Assembly (NCBI GenBank): GCA_021161105.1 | Contig: JAGHBG010000122.1 | Location: 1-12,160 of the forward strand | DNA: 12,160 bases | Direction of reading: 5' to 3' | Source: Thermotogaceae bacterium | GTDB lineage: Bacteria > Thermotogota > Thermotogae > Thermotogales > Thermotogaceae | The notes under the pieces: model-generated | The model's database searches: none | What the model saw: only the letters and a program-made list of their open reading frames with translations | What the model was told of the DNA's origin: nothing | In this document: piece after piece, positions 5,896 to 12,160 of the stretch | Numbering within the stretch: position 1 is the stretch's first letter | How the letters are laid out: every line of letters starts with the position of its first letter | Program-made: the position numbers and the translations under genes

Positions 5896-6832
5896 GGTTG
5901 AAAACCTAAAAAAGACTTATAAATCAAAAAAGCGAGTGGTTGAAGCGGTAAAAAATATATCTTTCACAACGAATGCTGGTGAAGTTTTTGCGCTACTTGG
6001 ACCAAATGGTGCCGGAAAAAGCACTACCATAAAATCAATTCTGGGACTTGTAGTTCCTGATGAAGGGGAAATATATATAAACGAGATTAATGCAAGAAAA
6101 GATAGAAAGAAAGCTCTATTTATGATGAGCGCAGTTCTTGAGGGAAATAGAAATATACACTGGCGACTCAGTGTGAAAGAAAATTTCTTATATTTTGGTG
6201 CTTTAAAGGGGCTTGGAGGAAAAAGATTGAAAGAGCGAATGCTGGAAGTATCAGAGCTTCTTGGCATTGAAGATAAACTTAACACAATAGCCGGTAATCT
6301 GTCGAGAGGATACCAGCAAAGGTTGGCGATAGCTATTGCAATATTGCCTGATACCCCTTTGATCCTGCTTGATGAACCTACCCTTGGTCTTGATGTTGAA
6401 AGTGCTATAGAGATAAGAAAAATAATAAAGCATCTCGCAGAGCAAGGAAAAACGGTGCTTCTGTCGACCCATGATATGAATTTGGTTGAAGCTGTATCTG
6501 ATAGAGTTTTGATAATCAGTGATGGAAAAGTAGTTACTTTTGGAACTACAAAGGAACTTAAAGAAATGTTTAAAGCAAAGAGTTATAAAATAGTTTTTGA
6601 GAAAAAGCCATCTGTTGAAATTATAGACAAATTAAGCGAAATGGTAATATTGGAAGAAAAAGGTAATGGAGATTTTTCAATCTCTGTTAACTTTTCTACA
6701 AGTAGTCATACGCTTTACGACATCTTTGAGGTTTTGAAGGAAGAAAAGCCGCAAATCAAATCCATAGAATCGGAAGATCCTAATTTTGAAGAGATATTCC
6801 TGAGGATCATAAGGGGGGATAAAAATGATTAA
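5888..6832 (+). CDS. ABC-2 type exporter, ATP-binding protein
   Basis: A 314-residue nucleotide-binding subunit of an exporter. Walker A is GPNGAGKST at residues 38-46; the signature is LSRGYQQ at 138-144 (the LSRG variant common in ABC-2 drug/lipid exporters); Walker B is LILLDEP with Asp162-Glu163; the switch His is His195 ('STHDM'). The Q-loop position is Glu85 in 'LEGNRNIHWRL', as seen in one ABC-2 subgroup, rather than Gln. Residues ~215-314 form a C-terminal extension resembling the DUF4162-type tail of this class. It overlaps the genes on both sides by 8 nt, so it is translated with its permease. Substrate is unknown; relatives export antibiotics, lipids or polysaccharides. A GAGGAGGGA site at 5872-5880 precedes the ATG. 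Confidence 0.93.
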   Translation: MLKVENLKKTYKSKKRVVEAVKNISFTTNAGEVFALLGPNGAGKSTTIKSILGLVVPDEGEIYINEINARKDRKKALFMMSAVLEGNRNIHWRLSVKENFLYFGALKGLGGKRLKERMLEVSELLGIEDKLNTIAGNLSRGYQQRLAIAIAILPDTPLILLDEPTLGLDVESAIEIRKIIKHLAEQGKTVLLSTHDMNLVEAVSDRVLIISDGKVVTFGTTKELKEMFKAKSYKIVFEKKPSVEIIDKLSEMVILEEKGNGDFSISVNFSTSSHTLYDIFEVLKEEKPQIKSIESEDPNFEEIFLRIIRGDKND

Positions 6833-7571
6833 TCTATTCAAGGGAACTTTTCTGAGATCAGTAACAGAAATAAAAAGATACTTTCTGAATTGGATGTCGA
6901 GCATGATATCTATGTTCATAATATACTTTCTTATAATCTTTGGTTTTAAAACCTTTGGTGGTCCATCTATGGGCAATACCGTTCAAGCTGCAGCTCTTGG
7001 TTACTTTACATGGCTTTTAATGTTAACAACAATGGGAGATCTTTCATGGACGATCATGAATGAAATAAACCGGGGAATGATAGAGCAGGAATTTCTATCT
7101 CCTTATGGTCCTTTAGCTGTATTCATATTTTATGAGCTATCCAATCTTTTGATGACATTCCCTATTCTTTTTTTTATGATGATAGTGATGTTTTCGTTCG
7201 CTGGGATAAGTATAACGCTGCCTGTATCATTCTACATTATAATGCTCCTTGCAATGCTTCAATCTATGGGGATGGGTTTTATACTTGGAGGGATAACTCT
7301 TATGTACAAAAGGACAAATGCACTACTGCAGCTAATGCAGTTTGCAGTTATTGGCTTTTTGTTTATAAGTGCACATGGGTGGAAAGCGATATTTGTGCCT
7401 ATCGCCCCTCACTTTGCACTCATGAAAGACATACTGGCAGGTAAAAGCTTAGATGGCGTGTACTTCATGTATACAATACTTGGTACCATTTTGTGGCTTT
7501 TAATAGGTTTTACAGTTTTTAGATTCTTTGAACGAAAAGTCAGAATTTCTGGAAACCTGAGTCTCTATTAA
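6825..7571 (+). CDS. ABC-2 type exporter, permease
   Basis: A 248-residue integral membrane protein with about six hydrophobic segments (roughly 24-44, 53-75, 97-126, 132-160, 166-183, 215-238), the normal size and topology for an ABC-2 permease. The cytoplasmic stretch 'INRGMIEQEFLSPYG' (81-95) corresponds to the 'G..E.L..SP' coupling region of this family. The ATG at 6825 overlaps the ATPase gene by 8 nt and has an AAGGGGGGAT ribosome site at 6811-6820, so the two subunits are made together. The functional unit is presumably a dimer of permeases with two ATPases. Export substrate cannot be predicted. Confidence 0.88.
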   Translation: MINLFKGTFLRSVTEIKRYFLNWMSSMISMFIIYFLIIFGFKTFGGPSMGNTVQAAALGYFTWLLMLTTMGDLSWTIMNEINRGMIEQEFLSPYGPLAVFIFYELSNLLMTFPILFFMMIVMFSFAGISITLPVSFYIIMLLAMLQSMGMGFILGGITLMYKRTNALLQLMQFAVIGFLFISAHGWKAIFVPIAPHFALMKDILAGKSLDGVYFMYTILGTILWLLIGFTVFRFFERKVRISGNLSLY

Positions 7572-7630
7572 GAGCAAGGTTACAGTAGGAGCCTGAGGTA
7601 CATTTATGCTATCATAGATCTTGGATAAGA

Positions 7631-7640
7631 AAGGAGGTGA
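7631..7640 (+). promoter_or_regulatory. Ribosome binding site that fixes a TTG start
   Basis: AAGGAGGTGA lies 6 nt before the TTG at 7647. No ATG occurs in that frame near the site, so the strong Shine-Dalgarno is the reason for accepting the rare start codon. Confidence 0.75.
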
Positions 7641-7646
7641 AATCTT

Positions 7647-8021
7647 TTGAAGAAAGGATTATTATTTTGGTTGCCAAGAATACTTTCAATTGTGTTTCTT
7701 TCATTTCTTCTACTGCTTTCTTTTGATGTTTTTGAAGAAGGGAGAAGTACGTTGGAAATAATAGGAGGATTTCTTATTCACAACATACCTTTTTTTGCTT
7801 TGCTCATAGCATTTATTTTTGCATGGAAAAGAGATCGCGTTGGAGCTATAACATTTTCCATAGCAGGATTGTTGTACATTGTTCTTGTTATATATAACAT
7901 CTTCTTCAGAGAAGGGGTATCATGGGATGAACCTCTTCTCTCTATTCTAACCATCAGCGGACCCGCATTTTTGATATCGTTTTTATACTTTATGAACTGG
8001 AAAAGGTATGGAAAGCCTTAA
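7647..8021 (+). CDS. DUF7670-like four-helix membrane protein, TTG start
   Basis: A 124-residue membrane protein with four predicted hydrophobic helices (about 11-27, 38-60, 65-86, 97-117). The pattern 'WLPRILSIVFLSFLLLLSFDVF', 'IPFFALLIAFIFAWKRD' and 'GPAFLISFLYFMNW' resembles the family now called DUF7670, of unknown function. Translation appears to start at TTG with a strong AAGGAGGTGA. It follows the ABC permease after 75 nt with no visible terminator in between, so it may be the last gene of that operon. It could assist the exporter, but nothing in its sequence shows a role. Its stop is 21 bp from the stop of the convergent macB-like gene. Confidence 0.75.
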   Translation: MKKGLLFWLPRILSIVFLSFLLLLSFDVFEEGRSTLEIIGGFLIHNIPFFALLIAFIFAWKRDRVGAITFSIAGLLYIVLVIYNIFFREGVSWDEPLLSILTISGPAFLISFLYFMNWKRYGKP

Positions 8022-8042
8022 TGAAAATTAAACAGTATACTT

Positions 8043-9245
8043 TTATTCATACCTCAGTGCTTCTACAGGATTGAGCTTTGAGGCTTTGTGAGCAGGAAAA
8101 ACTCCGAAGAAAAGTCCTATTGCTGTAGATATTGCCGTTGCTATAAGAACTACAGCGGGTGATAGAATAAATGGAATATTTATAAACCGTGAAATTATCT
8201 TTCCTGCTATTGCTCCCAGAACAATTCCAAATATTCCACCGGTGAGCGTTACAATAACTGCTTCCAAAATGAATTGAAGGAGTATAGATGATCTTGTAGC
8301 CCCAAGCGCTTTTCTTATTCCTATTTCTCTTGTCCTTTCTATTACAGAAACAAGCATGATGTTCATTATCCCTATTCCTCCAACAAGAAGGGATATTCCG
8401 GCTATGCCACCAAGAACAAGGTTAAGAATAGTTAAACTTTCATTTAAAGTTTGGAGTATGTAATCTTGACTTATAATGGAATATCTATCTTCTGAATGGA
8501 ATTTTTTAAAGAAATAGCTGTCTATCTCCTGCATAGCTATTTGAGTTAGTTCTGGTTCCCTTACTTTTGCAAGGATAAGAGAAACCTTTTTCGTATGGAA
8601 AACCCGAAGTTTTGCAGTCTTGAAGGGTATTATCACAGCTTCATCTGGTCGGAAGAAGAGAAGCTGGCCAGCAGGTTCTAAAACACCAACTACGGTAAAT
8701 GTTCTCTTACCAGCAGGAGTTAATATTGATATACTTTTTCCTATGGCAGGTTCATCGCCGAAAAGATCTTCTTTTAATTTTTGGCCTATTACACAGACGC
8801 TTTTGCTCTCATCAGAAGGTAATGTTAATCTTCCCTCCATTACATTTATCTGTAGTATAGACCATATATCAGATTTTGCACCAACAAGGTTGGCAATAGT
8901 ATTAACTGCTCCCACCTGAACATTCATTTGCATTGTCAAAATGGGAGTCACTCCATCAAGGGATGTAGAGTACGCAAGAAGTTTATCAGCATCTTCTTCC
9001 GTGAATACATCCCCAACAGCCTGAGCGAGCCTTCCTTTTCCTGCGGTTTTACCCGGCATTATCATCAATATATTTGATCCGAGAGAAGAAATATTCTTCT
9101 TTATTGAACTTCCTGCACCTTCTCCTAAAGATACTACAGCTATAACGGCTGCTATTCCTATAGTTATTCCCAAAACGGAAAGGAATGTTCTTGTTTTGTT
9201 TGAAAGAATAGATCTGATTGCGCTTTTTAACATTTCAAATATCAT
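8043..9245 (-). CDS. MacB/FtsX-type ABC permease
   Basis: A 400-residue permease with the MacB layout: one N-terminal helix (about 19-42, after 'SNKTRTFLSVLGI'), a large periplasmic domain (about 43-272, MacB_PCD type), then three helices (about 274-299, 325-349, 360-382) forming the FtsX domain. The conserved 'IERTREIGIRKALGAT' loop between helices 2 and 3 and the 'PAHKASKLNPVEALRYE' C-terminus are textbook for the family. Unlike E. coli MacB there is no fused ATPase; the ATPase is the neighbouring gene. In this mechanotransmission class the permease does not carry substrate across the inner membrane but drives periplasmic substrates through the adaptor and TolC. Its ATG overlaps the ATPase stop by 4 nt, with GAGGTGA at 9256-9250. 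It is the last gene of the reverse operon. Confidence 0.93.
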   Translation of the reverse strand: MIFEMLKSAIRSILSNKTRTFLSVLGITIGIAAVIAVVSLGEGAGSSIKKNISSLGSNILMIMPGKTAGKGRLAQAVGDVFTEEDADKLLAYSTSLDGVTPILTMQMNVQVGAVNTIANLVGAKSDIWSILQINVMEGRLTLPSDESKSVCVIGQKLKEDLFGDEPAIGKSISILTPAGKRTFTVVGVLEPAGQLLFFRPDEAVIIPFKTAKLRVFHTKKVSLILAKVREPELTQIAMQEIDSYFFKKFHSEDRYSIISQDYILQTLNESLTILNLVLGGIAGISLLVGGIGIMNIMLVSVIERTREIGIRKALGATRSSILLQFILEAVIVTLTGGIFGIVLGAIAGKIISRFINIPFILSPAVVLIATAISTAIGLFFGVFPAHKASKLNPVEALRYE

Positions 9246-9925
9246 TCTTTCACCTCTATTTCATGTATCTTTCCATCCTTTATGTGCACGATTCTGTCTC
9301 CAATTTTTGCAATTTCACTATCATGTGTTACAACTACTATTGTCATTCCCTGTTTGTTCAGCTCTTTTAGAATGTTTATTATCATATCTCCACTTCTACT
9401 GTCTAAGTTTCCTGTTGGTTCATCAGCAAGAATGAGTTTTGGTGAATTAGCTAGAGCTCGCGCTATAGCAACTCTTTGCTGCTGCCCTCCAGAAAGCTGC
9501 GAAGGAAGATGATGCATCCTATTTTCAAGTCCCATTTTTTCCAAAAGTTCTTTAGCCCTCTTAGTTCTTTCCTTTTTTGGTATACCTGCATAAACCATTG
9601 GAAGTTCAACATTTTCAATAGCATTCATTCTTGGCAGAAGATTGAATTGTTGAAATATAAATCCTATAAAACGATTCCTCATCTTTGCGAGTTCATTATC
9701 GTTCATTGAACTGACGTCCTTACCGGCAAGTATTATTTTCCCGCTGGTAGGTTTATCTAAGAGTCCCAAAAGGTTTAAAAGCGTTGATTTTCCACTACCA
9801 GATGGTCCCATTATAACCAATATCTCTCCTTCTTTTATTTCAAGGTTTATTCCCCTTAATGCATTTACCTTAACATCTCCTAAATCATATATTTTTGTCA
9901 CATTTCTGATCTCGATAAGATTCAT
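9242..9925 (-). CDS. MacB/LolD-type ABC ATPase
   Basis: A 227-residue ATP-binding subunit of the LolD/MacB class. Walker A is GPSGSGKST at residues 40-48, the Q-loop Gln is Gln92 ('FIFQQFNLLP'), the signature is LSGGQQQRVA from residue 144, Walker B ends in Asp168-Glu169 ('ADEPTGNLD'), and the switch His is His201 ('VTHD'). 'EPTGNLDS' is a hallmark of this subgroup. All catalytic residues are intact. It overlaps the adaptor gene by 4 nt at its start and the permease gene by 4 nt at its end. A GGGAGGATT site precedes the ATG by about 8 nt. It powers the permease encoded directly downstream. LolD-like lipoprotein transport is the main alternative role, but the adjoining adaptor and TolC genes favour efflux. 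Confidence 0.95.
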   Translation of the reverse strand: MNLIEIRNVTKIYDLGDVKVNALRGINLEIKEGEILVIMGPSGSGKSTLLNLLGLLDKPTSGKIILAGKDVSSMNDNELAKMRNRFIGFIFQQFNLLPRMNAIENVELPMVYAGIPKKERTKRAKELLEKMGLENRMHHLPSQLSGGQQQRVAIARALANSPKLILADEPTGNLDSRSGDMIINILKELNKQGMTIVVVTHDSEIAKIGDRIVHIKDGKIHEIEVKE

Positions 9926-10929
9926 TTTTTAGGAATCCTCCCTATAATGCCTTTGTAGTTGATACCTTTATTCAATAATGCGTTTTTCAGTGTAGATTGT
10001 TTTTCTATAATAATTACATCTCCCTCTTTGAGTCCTGACAGAACCTGAGCAAAGAAGTCTCCGATATAACCTACTTTCACTTCTTTCATTTCTATTTTCT
10101 CCTCATTTTTAACCTTTACATAGTATTTTCCTTCTTTGGGTATTAGGGCATCGGAAGGTATTATTAGAGCATCTTTTATATTTGCTATGATTATACTGAT
10201 ATCACAGTTCATACCTGGCACAAGCTTTTCCATATTTGTAGCTTTTTCTATTTCCACCTTTATTGGAAACACTACAAGTCCTCCATTGCTCACTGCAATT
10301 GGGGAGATATAAGATACTTGTCCCATTGCTTTTATCTCTGGTAAAGCTTCAAAACTTATAACAGCTCTGCTGCCTGGCTCAATTTTCCCGTAATCTACTT
10401 CATCGACTGCTGCTTCTACATAAATATCTTTGCTCACCACTCTTGCGATCCTTGCACCATTTCCTCCGGCTACATCACCTTCGTCTACATAAACCTCAGC
10501 TACTATGCCATCAAACGGGGTGTATATTTTTGTTTCCTCTAACCTCTTTTTTGCTATATCCATCTCTAATTTTTTAATAACTATATCTGATTTTGAACCA
10601 GATATTAAAACTTCCTCATAAGCTTTCTTTGCTCTTTCATAATTTAATCTATATTCATCATCTTCAATTTCGGCGATTAGATCTCCTTTTTTAACTCTGT
10701 CACCTTCCTGGACATAAACTTTTTTTATAATGCCAGAGACATGTGATTTTACTGTTATATCATCTTTTGCCCTAATTGAACCACTCACATCGATACTTTC
10801 TACTATCGGTCCTCTTTTAACGGTATATTCTTGAACGGGATTTATAGTTTCTTTTTTTGCAGAGGTATTACATGAAGTGGCTAATAAAACTATCAGCATT
10901 ATAAATATGATTGGGTATAATTTTTTCAT
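9922..10929 (-). CDS. MacA/HlyD-type periplasmic adaptor lipoprotein
   Basis: The frame is open to 10968, but the start is best placed at the internal Met at 10929, giving 335 residues. From there the protein opens with 'MKKLYPIIFIMLIVLLATSC', a lipoprotein signal with Cys20 as the probable lipid-modified residue (the -3 position is Ala, slightly off consensus). GGAGGTGA at 10941-10934 precedes this Met, and it overlaps the tolC stop in the ATGA style used by the whole operon. Two lipoyl half-motifs flank a helical hairpin: 'VSGIIKKVYVQEGDRVKKGDL' before it and 'TPFDGIVAEVYVDEGD' after it. The hairpin is only about 45 residues, short for a MacA. Beta-barrel and membrane-proximal domains follow ('VDEVDYGKIEPGSRAVISF', 'ALIIPSDALIP'). 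It would bridge the ABC permease and the TolC-like channel. Confidence 0.9.
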   Translation of the reverse strand: MKKLYPIIFIMLIVLLATSCNTSAKKETINPVQEYTVKRGPIVESIDVSGSIRAKDDITVKSHVSGIIKKVYVQEGDRVKKGDLIAEIEDDEYRLNYERAKKAYEEVLISGSKSDIVIKKLEMDIAKKRLEETKIYTPFDGIVAEVYVDEGDVAGGNGARIARVVSKDIYVEAAVDEVDYGKIEPGSRAVISFEALPEIKAMGQVSYISPIAVSNGGLVVFPIKVEIEKATNMEKLVPGMNCDISIIIANIKDALIIPSDALIPKEGKYYVKVKNEEKIEMKEVKVGYIGDFFAQVLSGLKEGDVIIIEKQSTLKNALLNKGINYKGIIGRIPKK

Positions 10930-12160
10930 TGATTCACCTCCAAAAGCTTTTCTAAATCTAACCCACAAGTTGAAAGGTACTGCAGCTTCAAAACCAAAAG
11001 GTCAAGAGTTGCTTTTAAGACATTTATTTGGTTTTCTTTAAAGGAAAGTTGGTAAAGTTCTAAATCTTCTGCCGCTACAAAACCACGTTCATAAGCTTTC
11101 TTCATCTTCTCTAATTCAATTTCGGAAATCTTTAAGTTGATTTCAGCAGTTTTAAGATCTATCTCTTTCATTCTTATTTGATCTTCAATATTTTCAAGTG
11201 TATCTTCCAGATTGTTCAGGGCGTCTTCGTATTTTAAGTGATAATATCTTTCATTTGAAACCGTGAAGAGTTTTTGGTTTTCTCTTTCACCTCTGTCCCA
11301 TATGTCCCATACAAAAGAAAGACTTATGCTCCAATTATCGGCATTTCCCGGTGGATTTTCTGCATAATTTACTGAAAAAGATATCTGGGGTAAATCTTTT
11401 AAAATCATCCATCTTTTTTCCTCTGCGTAAGCTTCTTCAAGAAGTTTATATGCTTCTATATCCTCTCTTAAGGTGCTGCAGGATGCTTCTACAATCTTTT
11501 TTGCAAGATTAACAGCTTCTTGAAAATCTTTATCGCTGAAACTTTCTTTTGATTTACTTTCAACGCTTATTAGCTCTTTTTGAAGAGAAAGGATATCCCT
11601 TTGTTTTTTCAATACATCTTCTTCCGAAACGTCTTTGTTTTTCATATCTTTTAGCTGCTGTTCATTTATTTCGAGCTCCCGCAAAAGAACAGGCTTTTTC
11701 AAAGTTGAAATTTTCCAATTGAATATGTCATTAAAAGCTTCCAAAACGACAGAGTTTTTTGTGTTAACAACTTGGTATTCTTTTAATAAAACATTCGCTT
11801 TTTTCTTTTTATAATCGCTCGTGTAATAAATAGCACTGTTTACATCGCCAGATACTCCTATGTTGAACCCTTTCCATTCATAGTTGACGGTATCAAATTC
11901 GTTAGATGCGAACACGGATGTTCCAAAAGCATACCAGCGTATTGTCGGGGTAATTGAAGAAGATTTAATATCATTTGAGTCCATATTTATATTTCCAGAG
12001 AAAGAAATATAGGGAACTAAAAAACTATCTAAAATTTTCAAATCTATTTCGGAGCTTTTGAGGTCTCTAATAGCAGCTGCAAGACCAGGATCGCTACTCA
12101 GTTTATCCTTCACTAAATCAACAAATCCAGCTTGGACTATTGTGGAAAATAGGAGAATTA
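10926..12160 (-). CDS. TolC-family outer-membrane efflux protein (5' end outside window)
   Basis: About 411 residues are visible. The frame stays open past the GTG at 12113 to the window edge, and the added codons read 'ILLFSTIVQAGFVDLV', the end of a signal peptide with a likely cleavage after 'VQA', so the true start is a few codons beyond the window. Mature sequence begins 'SSDPGLAAAIRDLKSSEIDLKI', the usual first helix of an outer-membrane efflux (OEP) domain. Two OEP repeats are seen: beta strands ('YISFSGNIN', and later 'PQISFSVNYAENP' to 'FVWDIWDRGERENQK' near 11280-11400), each with long coiled-coil helices. The final helices ('AYERGFVAAEDLELYQLSFKENQ') match the TolC C-terminal pattern. 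It would form the trimeric outer-membrane channel. The stop overlaps the adaptor start by 4 nt. The operon promoter is outside the window. Confidence 0.85.
   Translation of the reverse strand, partial: ILLFSTIVQAGFVDLVKDKLSSDPGLAAAIRDLKSSEIDLKILDSFLVPYISFSGNINMDSNDIKSSSITPTIRWYAFGTSVFASNEFDTVNYEWKGFNIGVSGDVNSAIYYTSDYKKKKANVLLKEYQVVNTKNSVVLEAFNDIFNWKISTLKKPVLLRELEINEQQLKDMKNKDVSEEDVLKKQRDILSLQKELISVESKSKESFSDKDFQEAVNLAKKIVEASCSTLREDIEAYKLLEEAYAEEKRWMILKDLPQISFSVNYAENPPGNADNWSISLSFVWDIWDRGERENQKLFTVSNERYYHLKYEDALNNLEDTLENIEDQIRMKEIDLKTAEINLKISEIELEKMKKAYERGFVAAEDLELYQLSFKENQINVLKATLDLLVLKLQYLSTCGLDLEKLLEVNQ
10931..10941 (-). promoter_or_regulatory. Ribosome binding site that decides the adaptor start
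   Basis: On the reverse strand GGAGGTGAATC lies just upstream of the ATG at 10929-10927. It makes the internal Met, not the upstream ATG at 10968, the likely start, in agreement with the lipoprotein signal that begins there. Confidence 0.85.

Noticed and set aside
7572..7646. A separate promoter before the DUF7670-like gene (TTACAG at 7580, TATGCT at 7605)
   Set aside because: The 19-bp spacing and poor -35 make it weak. The gene can equally be the last in the upstream operon.
8022..8042. AGTATACT palindrome near 8034-8041 as a shared terminator for the convergent genes
   Set aside because: A self-complementary 8-mer leaves no loop, and there is no proper GC stem or balanced T-runs. The 21-bp gap shows no convincing terminator.
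8620..8919. Forward 99-codon ORF, and similar long antisense ORFs opposite pepF, the radical SAM gene and the ABC genes
   Set aside because: They lie wholly inside well-supported genes on the other strand, lack ribosome sites, and give low-complexity or unrecognisable products.
10930..10968. Thirteen extra N-terminal residues on the adaptor from ATG 10968
   Set aside because: They would bury the lipoprotein signal, lie within the tolC coding end, and ignore the strong GGAGGTGA placed for the ATG at 10929.
10926..12113. TolC-like gene starting at GTG 12113
   Set aside because: Codons beyond 12113 continue in frame to the edge and encode the end of a signal peptide, which an outer-membrane protein needs.
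1..12160. CRISPR arrays, tRNA/rRNA genes, insertion sequences, attachment sites
   Set aside because: No regularly spaced long repeats, cloverleaf-like sequences, transposase-like proteins or flanking inverted repeats were seen on either strand.

Overview
The window is an AT-rich bacterial stretch with very dense coding, strong AGGAGG/GGAGGTGA ribosome binding sites and heavy AGA/AGG arginine use. A FliH-type flagellar protein, a split MacAB/TolC-type exporter with a lipoprotein adaptor, and a TolC-family protein with a signal peptide point to a flagellated bacterium with an outer membrane. Gene content and style would fit a thermophilic lineage such as Thermotogota (or a neighbouring deep branch such as Caldisericota), but this is inference; no marker gene here settles it.

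Bases 1-4411, forward: the 3' part of a fliH-like gene, then an M3B oligoendopeptidase (pepF), a type III pantothenate kinase (coaX) and a B12-domain-like radical SAM protein. Spacing is tight (18 nt gap, 4-nt overlap, 14-nt overlap), so they look co-transcribed. A hairpin and T-run that begins inside the last codons of the radical SAM gene probably ends the unit. A second hairpin/T-run lies about 100 nt later.

Bases 4511-8021, forward: a new promoter (TTGACA with an AT-rich -10) carries three near-palindromic AAATATTTTG repeats spaced exactly 21 bp apart. It reads into a DUF2089-like zinc-ribbon/HTH regulator, an 18-codon hydrophobic mini-ORF with its own Shine-Dalgarno, a cytosolic bactofilin-like beta-repeat protein, an ABC-2 exporter ATPase and its permease. 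A four-helix membrane protein of DUF7670 type follows 75 bp later. The regulator ends with, and the bactofilin-like protein begins with, the same short SHOCT-like helical motif. This is the most unusual part of the window: it looks like a self-regulated envelope or stress export module.

Bases 8043-12160, reverse: a tolC-family outer-membrane protein (5' end outside the window), a lipoprotein HlyD/MacA-type adaptor, a LolD/MacB-type ATPase and a MacB/FtsX-type permease, each joined to the next by a 4-nt ATGA overlap. Together they would form a complete tripartite efflux or export machine. It converges on the forward operon with only 21 bp between stop codons and no clear terminator.

Two gene ends need care. 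The TolC frame continues to the window edge through a signal peptide, so the apparent internal GTG start is not its start. The adaptor starts at the internal Met at 10929, where the lipoprotein signal and the Shine-Dalgarno are.
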